Origin: JALOTE01 sp031422195
GTDB lineage: Bacteria > Pseudomonadota > Alphaproteobacteria > Rhizobiales > Rhizobiaceae
Direction: 5' to 3'
DNA length: 64,000 nucleotides
NCBI GenBank assembly: GCA_031422195.1
Contig: JANOPZ010000043.1
Coordinates: 10,626-74,625, forward strand
The notes under the pieces were generated by a model. It saw only the letters and a list, made by a program, of their open reading frames with translations. It was not told where the DNA came from and made no database searches. The translations under genes and the position numbers were made by a program. Position 1 is the first letter of the stretch, and the number at the start of each line of letters is the position of its first letter. Below are positions 52,855 to 61,811 of this stretch, piece by piece.

Positions 52855-54749
52855 GCGACTTTAGCTTGAACGAGGGCAAGCACATTTGCATGCTTGGCAG
52901 ATTTTTCAGCCATATGAATGTGCGCTACTAAAAGTGCCAGAGCAGCAGGTGTCATACCCTCAATGCGCCCGGCTTCCGCCAAAGTACCGGGTCGCTGGCG
53001 CGTCAGCTTAAGTTTCAATTCATTTGAAAGCCCAGGCATACTGGAGAAATCCAATTCGAGCGGAATGATCAACTGCTCATCGCGCTTCAAACGCTGGATA
53101 TCCGTTTTCTGCCTCTCCATATAAACCGCATATTGAGCATCATTGGCGATGCGGTCAGCAATTCGTTCAGGCAGCGTTGAAAATTGCGGCCAAATCATAG
53201 AAATGCGGGAAAAATTAATTTCTGGAAACGACAAAAGATCGTAAGCAGAGCGCCGAATCCCATCATGATTAAGCTTCAAACCATGAACATCAGCTTCATT
53301 GGGAGACACGTTCACATTGCGTAGCGCATCTTTTGCATTGTCAATTTCAGCCTGTATTTTTGAGAACCGCGCCCACCTTGTTTCGCCGATTAAGCCAAAA
53401 CCATGCCCTAAAGGGGTCAACCGCTCATCTGCATTATCGGCCCGCAATGAAAGGCGATACTCTGCGCGCGACGTAAACATCCGGTAAGGCTCTGTAACGC
53501 CGCGACTTGTTAAATCATCAATCATCACACCGATATAGGCGTCTGCACGGCCCAATACGACGCCATCGAGCCCTGAAGCGCGGCGCGCGGCATTAAGTCC
53601 GGCCATTAACCCTTGGGCTGCCGCTTCTTCATACCCAGTAGTGCCGTTGATCTGACCTGCCAGAAATAATCCGGAAATTTTGCGGGTCTCAAGGCTGGTG
53701 GTGAGTTCACGTGGATCAATATAATCATATTCAATGGCATAGCCTGGCCGTATCATATGCACATTTTCAAGACCCGGCATGGTATGAATAAACGCGCGCT
53801 GTATATCTTCAGGCAGCGAAGTCGAAATACCATTTGGATAAACTGTTGTGTCGTCCAGACCCTCTGGTTCAAGAAAAATCTGATGGCTTTCCTTGTCATG
53901 GAAGCGCACAATTTTATCTTCAATCGACGGGCAATAGCGCGGACCAACGCCGGAAATGTGCCCAGAGTACATCGCAGATTTTTTGAGATTACTTTGAATA
54001 ATTCTATGCGTCTCTGCCGTTGTGCGTGTTATGCCGCACGAAATCTGCTCCACCGTGATCACATCATTCATCAGTGAGAACGGCACAGGGTCATTGTCAG
54101 CCGGTTGCATTTCCAGCTGATCCCAAGCGATTGTTGATCCATCGAGCCGTGCCGGTGTTCCGGTTTTCAAACGTCCAAGCGCAAACTCATGCGCTTCAAA
54201 GAAATTTGACAAACCCTCAACGCGTTTTTCATCGTGACGACCTGCAGGAATCCGCTGATCGCCAATGTGTATGGTGCCACGCAAGAATGTGCCGCTCGTG
54301 ATAACAATCGCAGAGCAGTGTAAGATCCGGCCGTCTTTCATGACCAGAGATGAAACAGCACCGTTTTGCAACTGGACGTTGTCAGCCTCGCCCTCGATAA
54401 TCGTTAAATTAATTTGATTGACCAGCGCGTCCCGGATGAAATTTCGATAGAGCTTGCGGTCGGCTTGTGTTCTTGGACCACGCACTGCAGGGCCTTTTTT
54501 ACGGTTGAGCATCCTGAACTGAATACCTGAGGCATCAGCAGCGCGCGCCATAAGCCCGTCCAGAGCATCAATCTCCCGCACCAGATGGCCCTTGCCCAGC
54601 CCGCCGATGGCAGGGTTGCAAGACATAACGCCAATTGTTTCGCGTGAAAGGGTGACGAGTGCCGTATTTGCACCCATGCGTGCCGATGCTGCGGCGGCTT
54701 CTGCGCCAGCATGTCCACCACCGACAATAATTACATCAAAGCTTTGCAT
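52851..54749 (-). CDS. mnmG: tRNA uridine-5-carboxymethylaminomethyl modification enzyme MnmG (GidA)
   Basis: A 632-residue FAD protein with VIIVGGGHAGAEAAAASARMG, GLGKGHLVREIDALDG, and the family signature PAIGGL and SPSI-like CPSIEDKIVRF segment. With MnmE it adds carboxymethylaminomethyl groups to U34 of tRNAs. Its C-terminal helical domain (GRIEGMTPAALALLVAHI) contacts tRNA and MnmE. Its stop overlaps the rsmG start. Confidence 0.97.
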   Translation of the reverse strand: MQSFDVIIVGGGHAGAEAAAASARMGANTALVTLSRETIGVMSCNPAIGGLGKGHLVREIDALDGLMARAADASGIQFRMLNRKKGPAVRGPRTQADRKLYRNFIRDALVNQINLTIIEGEADNVQLQNGAVSSLVMKDGRILHCSAIVITSGTFLRGTIHIGDQRIPAGRHDEKRVEGLSNFFEAHEFALGRLKTGTPARLDGSTIAWDQLEMQPADNDPVPFSLMNDVITVEQISCGITRTTAETHRIIQSNLKKSAMYSGHISGVGPRYCPSIEDKIVRFHDKESHQIFLEPEGLDDTTVYPNGISTSLPEDIQRAFIHTMPGLENVHMIRPGYAIEYDYIDPRELTTSLETRKISGLFLAGQINGTTGYEEAAAQGLMAGLNAARRASGLDGVVLGRADAYIGVMIDDLTSRGVTEPYRMFTSRAEYRLSLRADNADERLTPLGHGFGLIGETRWARFSKIQAEIDNAKDALRNVNVSPNEADVHGLKLNHDGIRRSAYDLLSFPEINFSRISMIWPQFSTLPERIADRIANDAQYAVYMERQKTDIQRLKRDEQLIIPLELDFSSMPGLSNELKLKLTRQRPGTLAEAGRIEGMTPAALALLVAHIHMAEKSAKHANVLALVQAKVA

Positions 54750-54845
54750 CGTTCAATTCTTGTTTGAGCAAGTATTTTTTGTTCGAGAAGGTGTTCTCAT
54801 GAAGCCGCGATATTTTTTCGTCAAGTAAAACAAAATCAATGGGCA

Positions 54846-54861
54846 TGTTTCACGTGAAACA
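54846..54861. promoter_or_regulatory. parS site, perfect consensus
   Basis: TGTTTCACGTGAAACA, a perfect 16-bp palindrome identical to the alphaproteobacterial parS consensus. It lies in the mnmG-mnmE gap. Confidence 0.95.
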
Positions 54862-54877
54862 AAGATTTCTTGTCACT

Positions 54878-54893
54878 TGTTTCACGTGAATCA
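54878..54893 (+). promoter_or_regulatory. parS-like site, one mismatch
   Basis: TGTTTCACGTGAATCA lies 32 bp (start to start, three helical turns) from the perfect site at 54846-54861 in the same gap. The single change is A to T in the right half. Confidence 0.85.
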
Positions 54894-54901
54894 TTTACCC
54901 A

Positions 54902-56218
54902 CTATTTGCCAATACAAAATGTGGAAAAAATGGCGCCAAGCACGTCCTCGACCCCAATAACCCCTGTTATGCCACCAAGTGCATCACTGGCAATCCGTAA
55001 TTCCTCAGCGCCAAATTCCACTGACTCTGCACTCAAGGCCAAAAACCGTAGTAAAGCTTTCTCAGCACCCCGTAGCAGCGCAACGTGCCGCGCGCGACTG
55101 ACAAACAAACCGTCGCTATAGTTCCCGACGGAACTTTGAGCCATTTCGCCAATCGCATTCATCAGAGCTTCAATTCCACGACCCGAGTGGCTGGAAATTG
55201 CAAAGTCAAACCCGGAACTTGCAACTTCTAACCCGTCACACTTCGACTTAACAAGCCAAAATGGCGTGCTAATTTCCAAAGCCATCGGTCCGTCTTCACT
55301 TAACACCAGAACAAGATTAGCACGTGCCATGGCCAAGTGCGCTCGTTCGATACCGATTTGCTCAATAATATCAGAGGTTTTACGCAACCCTGCCGTATCT
55401 GAAACAATTATCTTCACCCCAAAAATATCGAGGTGCACATCCAACACGTCACGGGTTGTACCGGCAATATGGGTCACTATGGCAACATCGCGGTTGGCAA
55501 GAGTGTTAAGCAAACTTGACTTTCCGGCATTGGGTGGCCCGGCAATCACGACACGAAATCCATCCCTGATGATTTCAGCCTGCGCCGCCGTCTCTAAATG
55601 CAACGCGACTTCAGCAGCCAATCCGGTAACAATCGGAATGACAGCACCGACAACACTTCCGGGAACATCGTCTTCATCAGAAAAATCCAAATCAGCTTCA
55701 ATATATGCGCGAGCCCGCAGCAAATCGGCCCGCCACCGCGTATACAGCAGACGCTGGCTACCCCCAGCCTGCGCCACCGCTAAAGCACGCTGGGTTTCCG
55801 TCTCAGCACCAATGAGATCAGACAAGGCTTCTAATTGGGTAAGATCCACCTTGCCGTTGGTAAACGCGCGTAAGCTAAACTCTCCGGCCTCAGCCAAACG
55901 GCAGCCCTCAATTTGCGCCAATTCCTTCAGAAGCGCAGCAACAACTGCCTGTCCGCCATGACATTGAAACTCGGCGCAATCTTCGCCGGTAAAACTCGCA
56001 GGCCCTGGAAACCAGAGAACAACAGCAGTGTCCAGCACCCTGCCATCGCTTGCTGTAAGCCGGCGAAGAGCAGCACGCCGCGGCACCGGTATTTGTCCGG
56101 CCAGCTGCAAAAGGACAAGCCCTGTGTCTGGCCCGGACACACGAACGATCGCCACGCCAGAGGGCAGTTGACCGCTTGATAGCGCAAAAATAGTGTGACG
56201 ACCTGAAGTCTGTCTCAT
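54902..56218 (-). CDS. mnmE: tRNA modification GTPase MnmE (TrmE)
   Basis: A 438-residue GTPase. The N-terminal tetrahydrofolate-binding domain is followed by a helical domain and an inserted G domain with GPPNAGKSSLLNTLANRD (G1), THIAGTTRD (G2) and SDTAGLRKTSD (G3). The C-terminus ends in CIGK, the catalytic Cys motif. It works with MnmG. The ATG at 56218 lies just inside the parS-containing gap after rho. Confidence 0.96.
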   Translation of the reverse strand: MRQTSGRHTIFALSSGQLPSGVAIVRVSGPDTGLVLLQLAGQIPVPRRAALRRLTASDGRVLDTAVVLWFPGPASFTGEDCAEFQCHGGQAVVAALLKELAQIEGCRLAEAGEFSLRAFTNGKVDLTQLEALSDLIGAETETQRALAVAQAGGSQRLLYTRWRADLLRARAYIEADLDFSDEDDVPGSVVGAVIPIVTGLAAEVALHLETAAQAEIIRDGFRVVIAGPPNAGKSSLLNTLANRDVAIVTHIAGTTRDVLDVHLDIFGVKIIVSDTAGLRKTSDIIEQIGIERAHLAMARANLVLVLSEDGPMALEISTPFWLVKSKCDGLEVASSGFDFAISSHSGRGIEALMNAIGEMAQSSVGNYSDGLFVSRARHVALLRGAEKALLRFLALSAESVEFGAEELRIASDALGGITGVIGVEDVLGAIFSTFCIGK

Positions 56219-56227
56219 TTCTATGCC

Positions 56228-56243
56228 TGTTTCACGTGAATCA
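56228..56243 (+). promoter_or_regulatory. parS-like site, one mismatch
   Basis: TGTTTCACGTGAATCA again, identical to the site at 54878-54893, between rho and mnmE. A small hairpin TTGCAGC/GCTGCAA (56249-56268) follows it, possibly the rho 3' end. Confidence 0.85.
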
Positions 56244-56308
56244 GGGTGTTGCAGCTATTCGGCTGCAATTGTTACGGACACGAATCGATTGCTCAGCATA
56301 AAATCTGA

Positions 56309-57580
56309 TCAAGTATTCATTGAATCAAAGAAGGCTTGGTTATCTTTAACCTGCTTCAACTTATCAATTAAAAACTCGATTCCGTCTGTTGTCCCCATAG
56401 GGGCTAAAATCCTGCGCAAAACGTATATTTTCTGCAATTGGGCCTTTTCAACCAGCAATTCTTCCTTACGCGTACCGGATTTCATAATATCAATCGCTGG
56501 ATAAACGCGTTTGTCGGCGACTTTACGATCAAGCACAATTTCCGAGTTACCGGTGCCCTTAAACTCTTCAAATATCACTTCATCCATACGGCTACCCGTA
56601 TCGATGAGCGCCGTTGCAATAATGGTCAACGAGCCACCCTCTTCAATATTACGGGCAGCACCAAAGAACCGTTTTGGCCGCTGCAAGGCATTTGCATCAA
56701 CACCGCCTGTCAAAACTTTGCCCGATGATGGCACAACCGTATTATAAGCACGGCCGAGACGCGTAATCGAATCGAGCAAAATTACCACATCGCGGCCATG
56801 CTCAACCAGACGTTTCGCCTTTTCAATCACCATTTCAGCCACTTGCACGTGACGTACTGCAGGTTCATCAAAGGTCGACGCAATAACTTCGCCCTTAACC
56901 GAGCGTTGCATATCAGTTACTTCTTCCGGCCGCTCATCAATTAGCAACACAATCAAAAAGCATTCAGGGTGGTTTGCAGTAATTGAGTGCGCAATATTTT
57001 GCAGCAGAACCGTTTTACCGGTGCGCGGCGGTGCCACAATCAAGCCGCGCTGACCCTTCCCGATGGGCGATACCAAATCCATCACCCGGGGCGATAAGTC
57101 GCGCTTTTTACCTTCTGGAAAATCATATTCCAACTTTAACCGCTGATCAGGATAGAGCGGCGTCAAATTATCAAAATGAATTTTATGCCTGATTTTTTCC
57201 GGATCTTCAAAATTGATCGTGTTGACTTTCAATAGTGCGAAATAACGCTCACCATCTTTGGGAGAGCGAATAGGGCCCTCAACCGTATCACCCGTTTTCA
57301 ATGAAAACCGGCGGATCTGGGAAGGCGAAATATAGATATCATCAGGCCCGGGAAGGTAATTGGCCTGCGCCGAGCGCATAAAACCAAACCCGTCCTGCAG
57401 TAACTCAACAACACCTTCGCCAATGATTTCAACGTCTTGGTCTGACAGCTTTTTCAATATCGCAAACAGCAGTTCCTGCTTACGCAAAATGCTGGCATTT
57501 TCTACTTCCATCGATTCTGCATAAGCAATCAGCTCGGGCGGCTTTTTGCTTTTCAGTTCTTGGAGTTTCATTTCTTGCAT
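56309..57580 (-). CDS. rho: transcription termination factor Rho
   Basis: A 423-residue hexameric RNA helicase with an N-terminal OB-fold (GFGFMRSAQANYLPGPDDIY), P-loop APPRTGKTVLLQNI, and DERPEEVTDMQR, SITRLGRAYN and the R-loop region. The ATG at 57580 gives the usual length of about 420; a longer frame to 57679 is not supported. It is the gene next to hemJ-hemE in the leftward origin block. Confidence 0.97.
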   Translation of the reverse strand: MQEMKLQELKSKKPPELIAYAESMEVENASILRKQELLFAILKKLSDQDVEIIGEGVVELLQDGFGFMRSAQANYLPGPDDIYISPSQIRRFSLKTGDTVEGPIRSPKDGERYFALLKVNTINFEDPEKIRHKIHFDNLTPLYPDQRLKLEYDFPEGKKRDLSPRVMDLVSPIGKGQRGLIVAPPRTGKTVLLQNIAHSITANHPECFLIVLLIDERPEEVTDMQRSVKGEVIASTFDEPAVRHVQVAEMVIEKAKRLVEHGRDVVILLDSITRLGRAYNTVVPSSGKVLTGGVDANALQRPKRFFGAARNIEEGGSLTIIATALIDTGSRMDEVIFEEFKGTGNSEIVLDRKVADKRVYPAIDIMKSGTRKEELLVEKAQLQKIYVLRRILAPMGTTDGIEFLIDKLKQVKDNQAFFDSMNT

Positions 57581-57752
57581 AAATTTATTCCGGTGGTTGA
57601 TAGTGCGGTAGCGGTGATTGCGCTGGCACCTTTGAAAAACAGCTTGGAGAGGCGGAATGGAGACAGAAGCGCTGCACACTCAGGCCCGGCGAATGCGAGC
57701 CAGCATTCACTAGGCCATATCAGTGTTTTTGGCAAGCCGTGCTCAACTGGCC

Positions 57753-58292
57753 TTAAAACGGCTTCACAATTACGAAAACCACTATCACAATCATCAAAAC
57801 CGTGGGAACCTCATTGACCATGCGCCAATGACGCTGTGATTTCACATTCACATCACTTGCAAACAATCGAACGGCTTTGGCCATATACATATGGCTCGCC
57901 GTCATCAGAACAACCGCCAGTAATTTAACATGAAACCAGCCTTCTGAAAAATGCCCGCCCGCAACCGCTAAATACAGCCCAAACAGCCATGATAATATCA
58001 TAGCAGGGTTCATTATAATTTTGAGCAGGCGATGCTCCATCCCTTTGAAAGTTTCAGATGCCTGCGAACCAACGGTTGCATCAATATGATTGATAAACAA
58101 ACGCGGCAAATAGAGGAGACCCGCCATCCAAGAGATAATCGCCAGCACATGCGCAGCTGTCATCCAAAGGTAAAATCGTTCATTGTCAACGACATAGAGC
58201 AACGCCACAACAGCGACCAATCCTATCAATGCAATGAACGCCTGTGACCCCGCTTTCTTATGAGCGTTGTTTGCCGGACTTGTATCAGTCAT
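57753..58292 (-). CDS. hemJ: protoporphyrinogen oxidase HemJ
   Basis: A 179-residue membrane protein with four helices and the conserved AAHVLAIISWMAGLLYLPRLF, FHVKLLAVVLMTASHMYM and RMVNEVPT motifs with haem/quinone-linked histidines. It oxidises protoporphyrinogen IX to protoporphyrin IX. It overlaps the hemE stop by 4 nt, so the two haem genes are coupled. Confidence 0.92.
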   Translation of the reverse strand: MTDTSPANNAHKKAGSQAFIALIGLVAVVALLYVVDNERFYLWMTAAHVLAIISWMAGLLYLPRLFINHIDATVGSQASETFKGMEHRLLKIIMNPAMILSWLFGLYLAVAGGHFSEGWFHVKLLAVVLMTASHMYMAKAVRLFASDVNVKSQRHWRMVNEVPTVLMIVIVVFVIVKPF

Positions 58293-59317
58293 TTGCCGCG
58301 CACACGGTCTAACATGCGTTGAACGTTCTCAATGGGCGTTGGCGGCGTAATACCATGACCCAAGTTAAAAATCAGCGGGCCGGACCCGAGCACCTGTAAA
58401 ATACGGTCAATTCCATGATCAAGAGCGTCGCCGCCTGCGATAAGCAGCAACGGGTCGAGATTTCCTTGAACCGCTCCTTCACTTTGCAATTGTTTTGCAA
58501 GCGCCAACGGCACCGTCCAATCAAGACCAAGTGCATCAGCGCGCGTCGCTTCACGATACCCTTGATAAAGCGCACTGGCACCCTTGGGAAACGCAATGAC
58601 AGGAACCATACAGCCGCGCGCCCGCAAGCCATCAATAATGCGCCGCACCGGCCGGACACAAACATTATCAAATGTTTCATCATCCAAAACGCCAGCCCAG
58701 CTATCAAAAATCTGGACGCAATCGGCACCAGCTTGAACTTGTCGGTACAGATATTCAGCCGATAAATCAGCAATCACATCAAGCAAACGCGAAAAAGCTT
58801 TGGGGTTTTGATAGTTAAACAACCGAGCTGGTGCCTGATCGGGCGTACCATGACCAGCGATCATATAGGTTGCAACCGTCCATGGTGCACCGCAAAACCC
58901 AATCAACGTCGTTTCCGGCGATAATTCTGCATGAAGCCGGCGCACCGCCGCATACACTGGTGCTAACACTTCGTGCGCTGCAATGTCGCTCAAGGCTTCA
59001 ATTCCAGCCGCATCAATTGGTGTCATTTGTGGCCCGGAACCCTCGCTAAACGACACATCACGGCCCAATGCGTGCGGGACCACCAAAATATCAGAAAATA
59101 AAATAGCCGCATCAAACCCAAACCTACGGATTGGTTGGTGTGTCACTTCCACGGCTAAATCGGGTGTGTAACACATATCAAGGAAACCTTTTGAGGTCGC
59201 GCGCGTTGCGCGATACTCAGGTAGATACCGGCCAGCTTGCCGCATCATCCAGATTGGCGGTGGCGATAAAGTCTTTCCAGACAGCACCTGCATCATTGTT
59301 TTTGTGCTGTTTTCCAC
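58289..59317 (-). CDS. hemE: uroporphyrinogen decarboxylase
   Basis: A 342-residue HemE with IWMMRQAGRYLPEYR (the substrate-carboxylate arginines), DAAILFSDILVVPHALG (catalytic Asp), GFCGAPWTVATYMI, and FNLGHGITP. It decarboxylates uroporphyrinogen III to coproporphyrinogen III. GTG at 59317 is chosen since AGGATAGGGG lies upstream and the leader then matches homologues; GTG at 59323 and a longer ATG frame to 59353 are alternatives. It faces the origin gap. Confidence 0.93.
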   Translation of the reverse strand: MENSTKTMMQVLSGKTLSPPPIWMMRQAGRYLPEYRATRATSKGFLDMCYTPDLAVEVTHQPIRRFGFDAAILFSDILVVPHALGRDVSFSEGSGPQMTPIDAAGIEALSDIAAHEVLAPVYAAVRRLHAELSPETTLIGFCGAPWTVATYMIAGHGTPDQAPARLFNYQNPKAFSRLLDVIADLSAEYLYRQVQAGADCVQIFDSWAGVLDDETFDNVCVRPVRRIIDGLRARGCMVPVIAFPKGASALYQGYREATRADALGLDWTVPLALAKQLQSEGAVQGNLDPLLLIAGGDALDHGIDRILQVLGSGPLIFNLGHGITPPTPIENVQRMLDRVRGK

Positions 59318-59542
59318 AATCACCCCTATCCTAAATCTAAAAAAAGAATCCAATTTTGGATTTTATTGTTTCTATGAGTCTGTGAGTTACAAGGATTAGC
59401 GCTTAAACTCGAAACTTTCCACAGCCTGATTTTTGTTAAAGGTAAACCAAGCATATTTGATACAAATGATCTTCATTCTTTTTTAATCAATCTTATCAGA
59501 AAGTTAAAGCCAGCATTCGTCTAAGCTGATCGTGTCCAAATG

Positions 59543-59568
59543 TTAACGACCTGTTAATAAGTCTTTAA
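59543..59568. promoter_or_regulatory. tandem CtrA-binding motifs
   Basis: TTAA-N7-TTAA at 59543-59557 shares its second TTAA with another TTAA-N7-TTAA at 59554-59568, giving three TTAA half-sites each 11 bp apart. In Caulobacter CtrA binds this motif in the origin and blocks DnaA-driven initiation. Confidence 0.7.
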
Positions 59569-59607
59569 TTCCAAACCGCCACCAACTTAACCCCCTAAAA
59601 CTCTGTT

Positions 59608-59616
59608 TGTGGATAA
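59608..59616 (-). promoter_or_regulatory. DnaA box, perfect consensus
   Basis: TGTGGATAA on the plus strand is TTATCCACA on the minus strand, an exact DnaA box. It is the strongest of the DnaA-like sites in this gap. Confidence 0.9.
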
Positions 59617-59748
59617 CCACTGAGACTGTCCACAGCGCTAAAGAATGCACCGCTCAACAGCCCCTCTTTGTCCACACTGGTTCACAGGCGCGCATAAAAA
59701 ATGTAGAACAATCAGGTAAATGCTTGAAAATCAGAAGGTTATGAGTCC

Positions 59749-60339
59749 GTGCGACTGATTCTCGCTTCAAAAAGCCGCTATCGCGCCAAAGTCATGCTGG
59801 ATGCCGGGCTTGATTTTGAGGGATGTCATCCAGAAATTGACGAACGCGCGGTCGAAGCAACACTGGGAGACGATGTTGCGCCGGAAGACCGCGCTCAAAT
59901 TTTGGCGCAAACCAAAGCAGTCCATGTCAGTGAGGAGTTTCCGCAGGCACTCGTGCTTGGCTGCGACCAGATTCTAGCGCTCGGCGATGAAATACTACAC
60001 AAGGCGGTCGATTTTGAAACTGCACGGGCCAATTTGCTCAAACTTTCCGGTAAAACCCATACGTTGCATTCTGCAATTGCATTAGCGCAACACGGCGAAA
60101 TCAACTGGTCGCTGACGGTTCCTGTCTATATGACCATGCGCAAACTTGACCCCGGCTTTATTGGCCGTCATCTGGCGTTTGCCGGCGAGGCTGTTTTAGG
60201 GTCTGTTGGATGCTATCAAATCGAAGGGCCGGGCGTGCAACTGTTTGAAAAAATTGAAGGCGATTACTGGACGATTATAGGTCTGCCATTGCTGCCATTG
60301 CTGGCCGAACTTCGGGCAAGGGGCGCAATTGATGGCTGA
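59749..60339 (+). CDS. maf: Maf-family nucleotide pyrophosphatase
   Basis: A 196-residue Maf/Ham1-fold protein with ASKSRYRAKVMLDAGLDF, PEIDERA and LVLGCDQIL. Maf proteins hydrolyse dTTP/UTP, or m7GTP in the YceF subgroup, to the monophosphate; the substrate is not assigned here. It starts at GTG 59749 with AGAAGG upstream. The gene overlaps aroE by 8 nt and leads the rightward block from the origin. Confidence 0.9.
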   Translation: MRLILASKSRYRAKVMLDAGLDFEGCHPEIDERAVEATLGDDVAPEDRAQILAQTKAVHVSEEFPQALVLGCDQILALGDEILHKAVDFETARANLLKLSGKTHTLHSAIALAQHGEINWSLTVPVYMTMRKLDPGFIGRHLAFAGEAVLGSVGCYQIEGPGVQLFEKIEGDYWTIIGLPLLPLLAELRARGAIDG

Positions 60340-61174
60340 CTTCAAAAAGGCTTTTGTGATTGGCCACCCGATTACGCATTCGCGCTCGCCTTTGATTCAT
60401 AATCACTGGATTAAAGCTCATGGTTTGGCAGGATTGTATGAGGCCATTGATGTTGAACCGGGAACGTTGGCGGAATTTCTAAAACACGTCCGCTCCGGCA
60501 AGTTCGCCGGTGGAAATATTACGGTGCCGCTCAAAGAAGAGGCGTTTGTGGCGGTTGACCGGCTGACTGAGACCGCCAAATCCATCGGTGCCGTCAATAC
60601 GGTTTATATGGCGGGTGGAACTCTCTGGGGCGATAACACCGATGCTTACGGATTCTCAGCAAATTTGAGTGATAAAGCACCCGAATGGAAAAGCAGCCAA
60701 ACAGCTTTAATTATTGGAGCAGGCGGTGCGGCGCGGGCCGCGATTCAATCGCTGCTTGATGCCGGAATAGCCAAAATTATTGTTCTCAATCGCACGATCA
60801 GCCGCGCCGAAGAATTGGCGCGAGAGTTTGGCTCCGCCATATCAGCCGCATCATTGAATAGTTTTACCCAAACCGCGCCCGAGGCCGATTTGATCATTAA
60901 CACATCGTCCATTGGTATGGCAGGCAAAGCCCAACACGATTTTGATTTCAGCGCCGCTAAGCCAACCACAGTCGTCACAGATATTGTTTATGTGCCTTTA
61001 GAGACCGGGTTCTTAAAATCCGCGCACGTAGCCAACCTCAAAACCGTCGATGGCCTCGGCATGCTGCTCCATCAAGCCGTGCCAGGGTTTGAGCGCTGGT
61101 TTGGGGTCAGGCCGGACGTGACGACTGAATTGCGCGCGATGATCGAGGCTGATCTCTTTAGGGTAAAATCATGA
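60332..61174 (+). CDS. aroE: shikimate dehydrogenase (NADP+)
   Basis: A 280-residue AroE with the substrate motif VIGHPITHSRSPLIHNHW, NITVPLKEEA, the NADP-binding IIGAGGAARAAIQSLLDAG, and NTSSIGM. It reduces 3-dehydroshikimate in aromatic amino acid synthesis. The ATG at 60332 lies inside the maf stop region; the next gene overlaps by 4 nt. Confidence 0.95.
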   Translation: MADFKKAFVIGHPITHSRSPLIHNHWIKAHGLAGLYEAIDVEPGTLAEFLKHVRSGKFAGGNITVPLKEEAFVAVDRLTETAKSIGAVNTVYMAGGTLWGDNTDAYGFSANLSDKAPEWKSSQTALIIGAGGAARAAIQSLLDAGIAKIIVLNRTISRAEELAREFGSAISAASLNSFTQTAPEADLIINTSSIGMAGKAQHDFDFSAAKPTTVVTDIVYVPLETGFLKSAHVANLKTVDGLGMLLHQAVPGFERWFGVRPDVTTELRAMIEADLFRVKS

Positions 61175-61755
61175 TCATCATTGGCCTCACCGGCTCGATT
61201 GGAATGGGTAAATCCACGACCGCAAAATTATTCGAAGCCGAAGGCGTGCCGGTCGCCGATTCTGACGCTATCGTTCATGCGCTTTATGCTGGCAGAGCTG
61301 TGCCGCTGATTAACGCCGCCTTTCCCGGCGCCGTCGTCAATGGCACGGTTGATCGAACGAAACTAAGTGGCTTGGTTATTGGTAAGCCCGACGCCATGAA
61401 AAAACTTGAGAGCATTATTCATCCCATGGTGCGCCAAGAGCAGGAGCAATTCCTGAAGGACGCCAAAGCCAATGGTGCAAAATTTGCCGTTCTCGACATT
61501 CCGCTTTTATACGAAACGCATGCGGAAACCCGTGTCGATAAAATTGTAGTGGTTAGCGCACCTGCGGATGTTCAACGGCAACGCGTACTTGCCCGCCCCG
61601 GCATGACATCAGAGAAATTTGAAGCGATTTCAGCGCGCCAAATGCCTGACAGCGAAAAGCAAAAACGCGCTGATTTCATTGTCGACACGTCAGAGGGCAT
61701 TGAGGCGGCAAGCCAAACGGTTCGAGCCATTCTCGATAGCCTGTCGAAAAGCTGA
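61171..61755 (+). CDS. coaE: dephospho-CoA kinase
   Basis: A 194-residue P-loop kinase with GLTGSIGMGKSTTAKLF, a substrate-binding DSDAIVH segment, and FAVLDIPLLYETH. It makes CoA in the last step of its synthesis. Its ATG overlaps the aroE stop (ATGA). It is followed by dnaQ, matching the usual alphaproteobacterial order. Confidence 0.95.
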   Translation: MIIIGLTGSIGMGKSTTAKLFEAEGVPVADSDAIVHALYAGRAVPLINAAFPGAVVNGTVDRTKLSGLVIGKPDAMKKLESIIHPMVRQEQEQFLKDAKANGAKFAVLDIPLLYETHAETRVDKIVVVSAPADVQRQRVLARPGMTSEKFEAISARQMPDSEKQKRADFIVDTSEGIEAASQTVRAILDSLSKS

Positions 61756-61811
61756 TAAACAGGTTGGGTGATTGGGCATATCTGGCTTAAATGAACCATC
61801 AGGAGCCAGAC

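Larger units (their letters stand above)
59318..59748. other. oriC: chromosomal replication origin region (oriC)
   Basis: A 431-nt gene-free region between divergent hemE and maf. It holds an AT-rich stretch with a hairpin (AATCCAA/TTGGATT, 59349-59364). A perfect DnaA box TTATCCACA (minus strand) is at 59608-59616. Near-matches are TTGTCCACA (59668-59676), CTGTCCACA (59626-59634) and CTTTCCACA (59415-59423), and TTTTCCACA at 59310-59318 overlaps the hemE start. Two overlapping CtrA-type boxes lie at 59543-59568. The same gene pair flanks oriC in many Hyphomicrobiales. Initiation itself is inferred. Confidence 0.85.

Noticed and set aside
54636..54651. parS-like TGTTTCGCGTGAAAGG within mnmG
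   Set aside because: Three mismatches including the central CACGTG core; ParB binding is unlikely.
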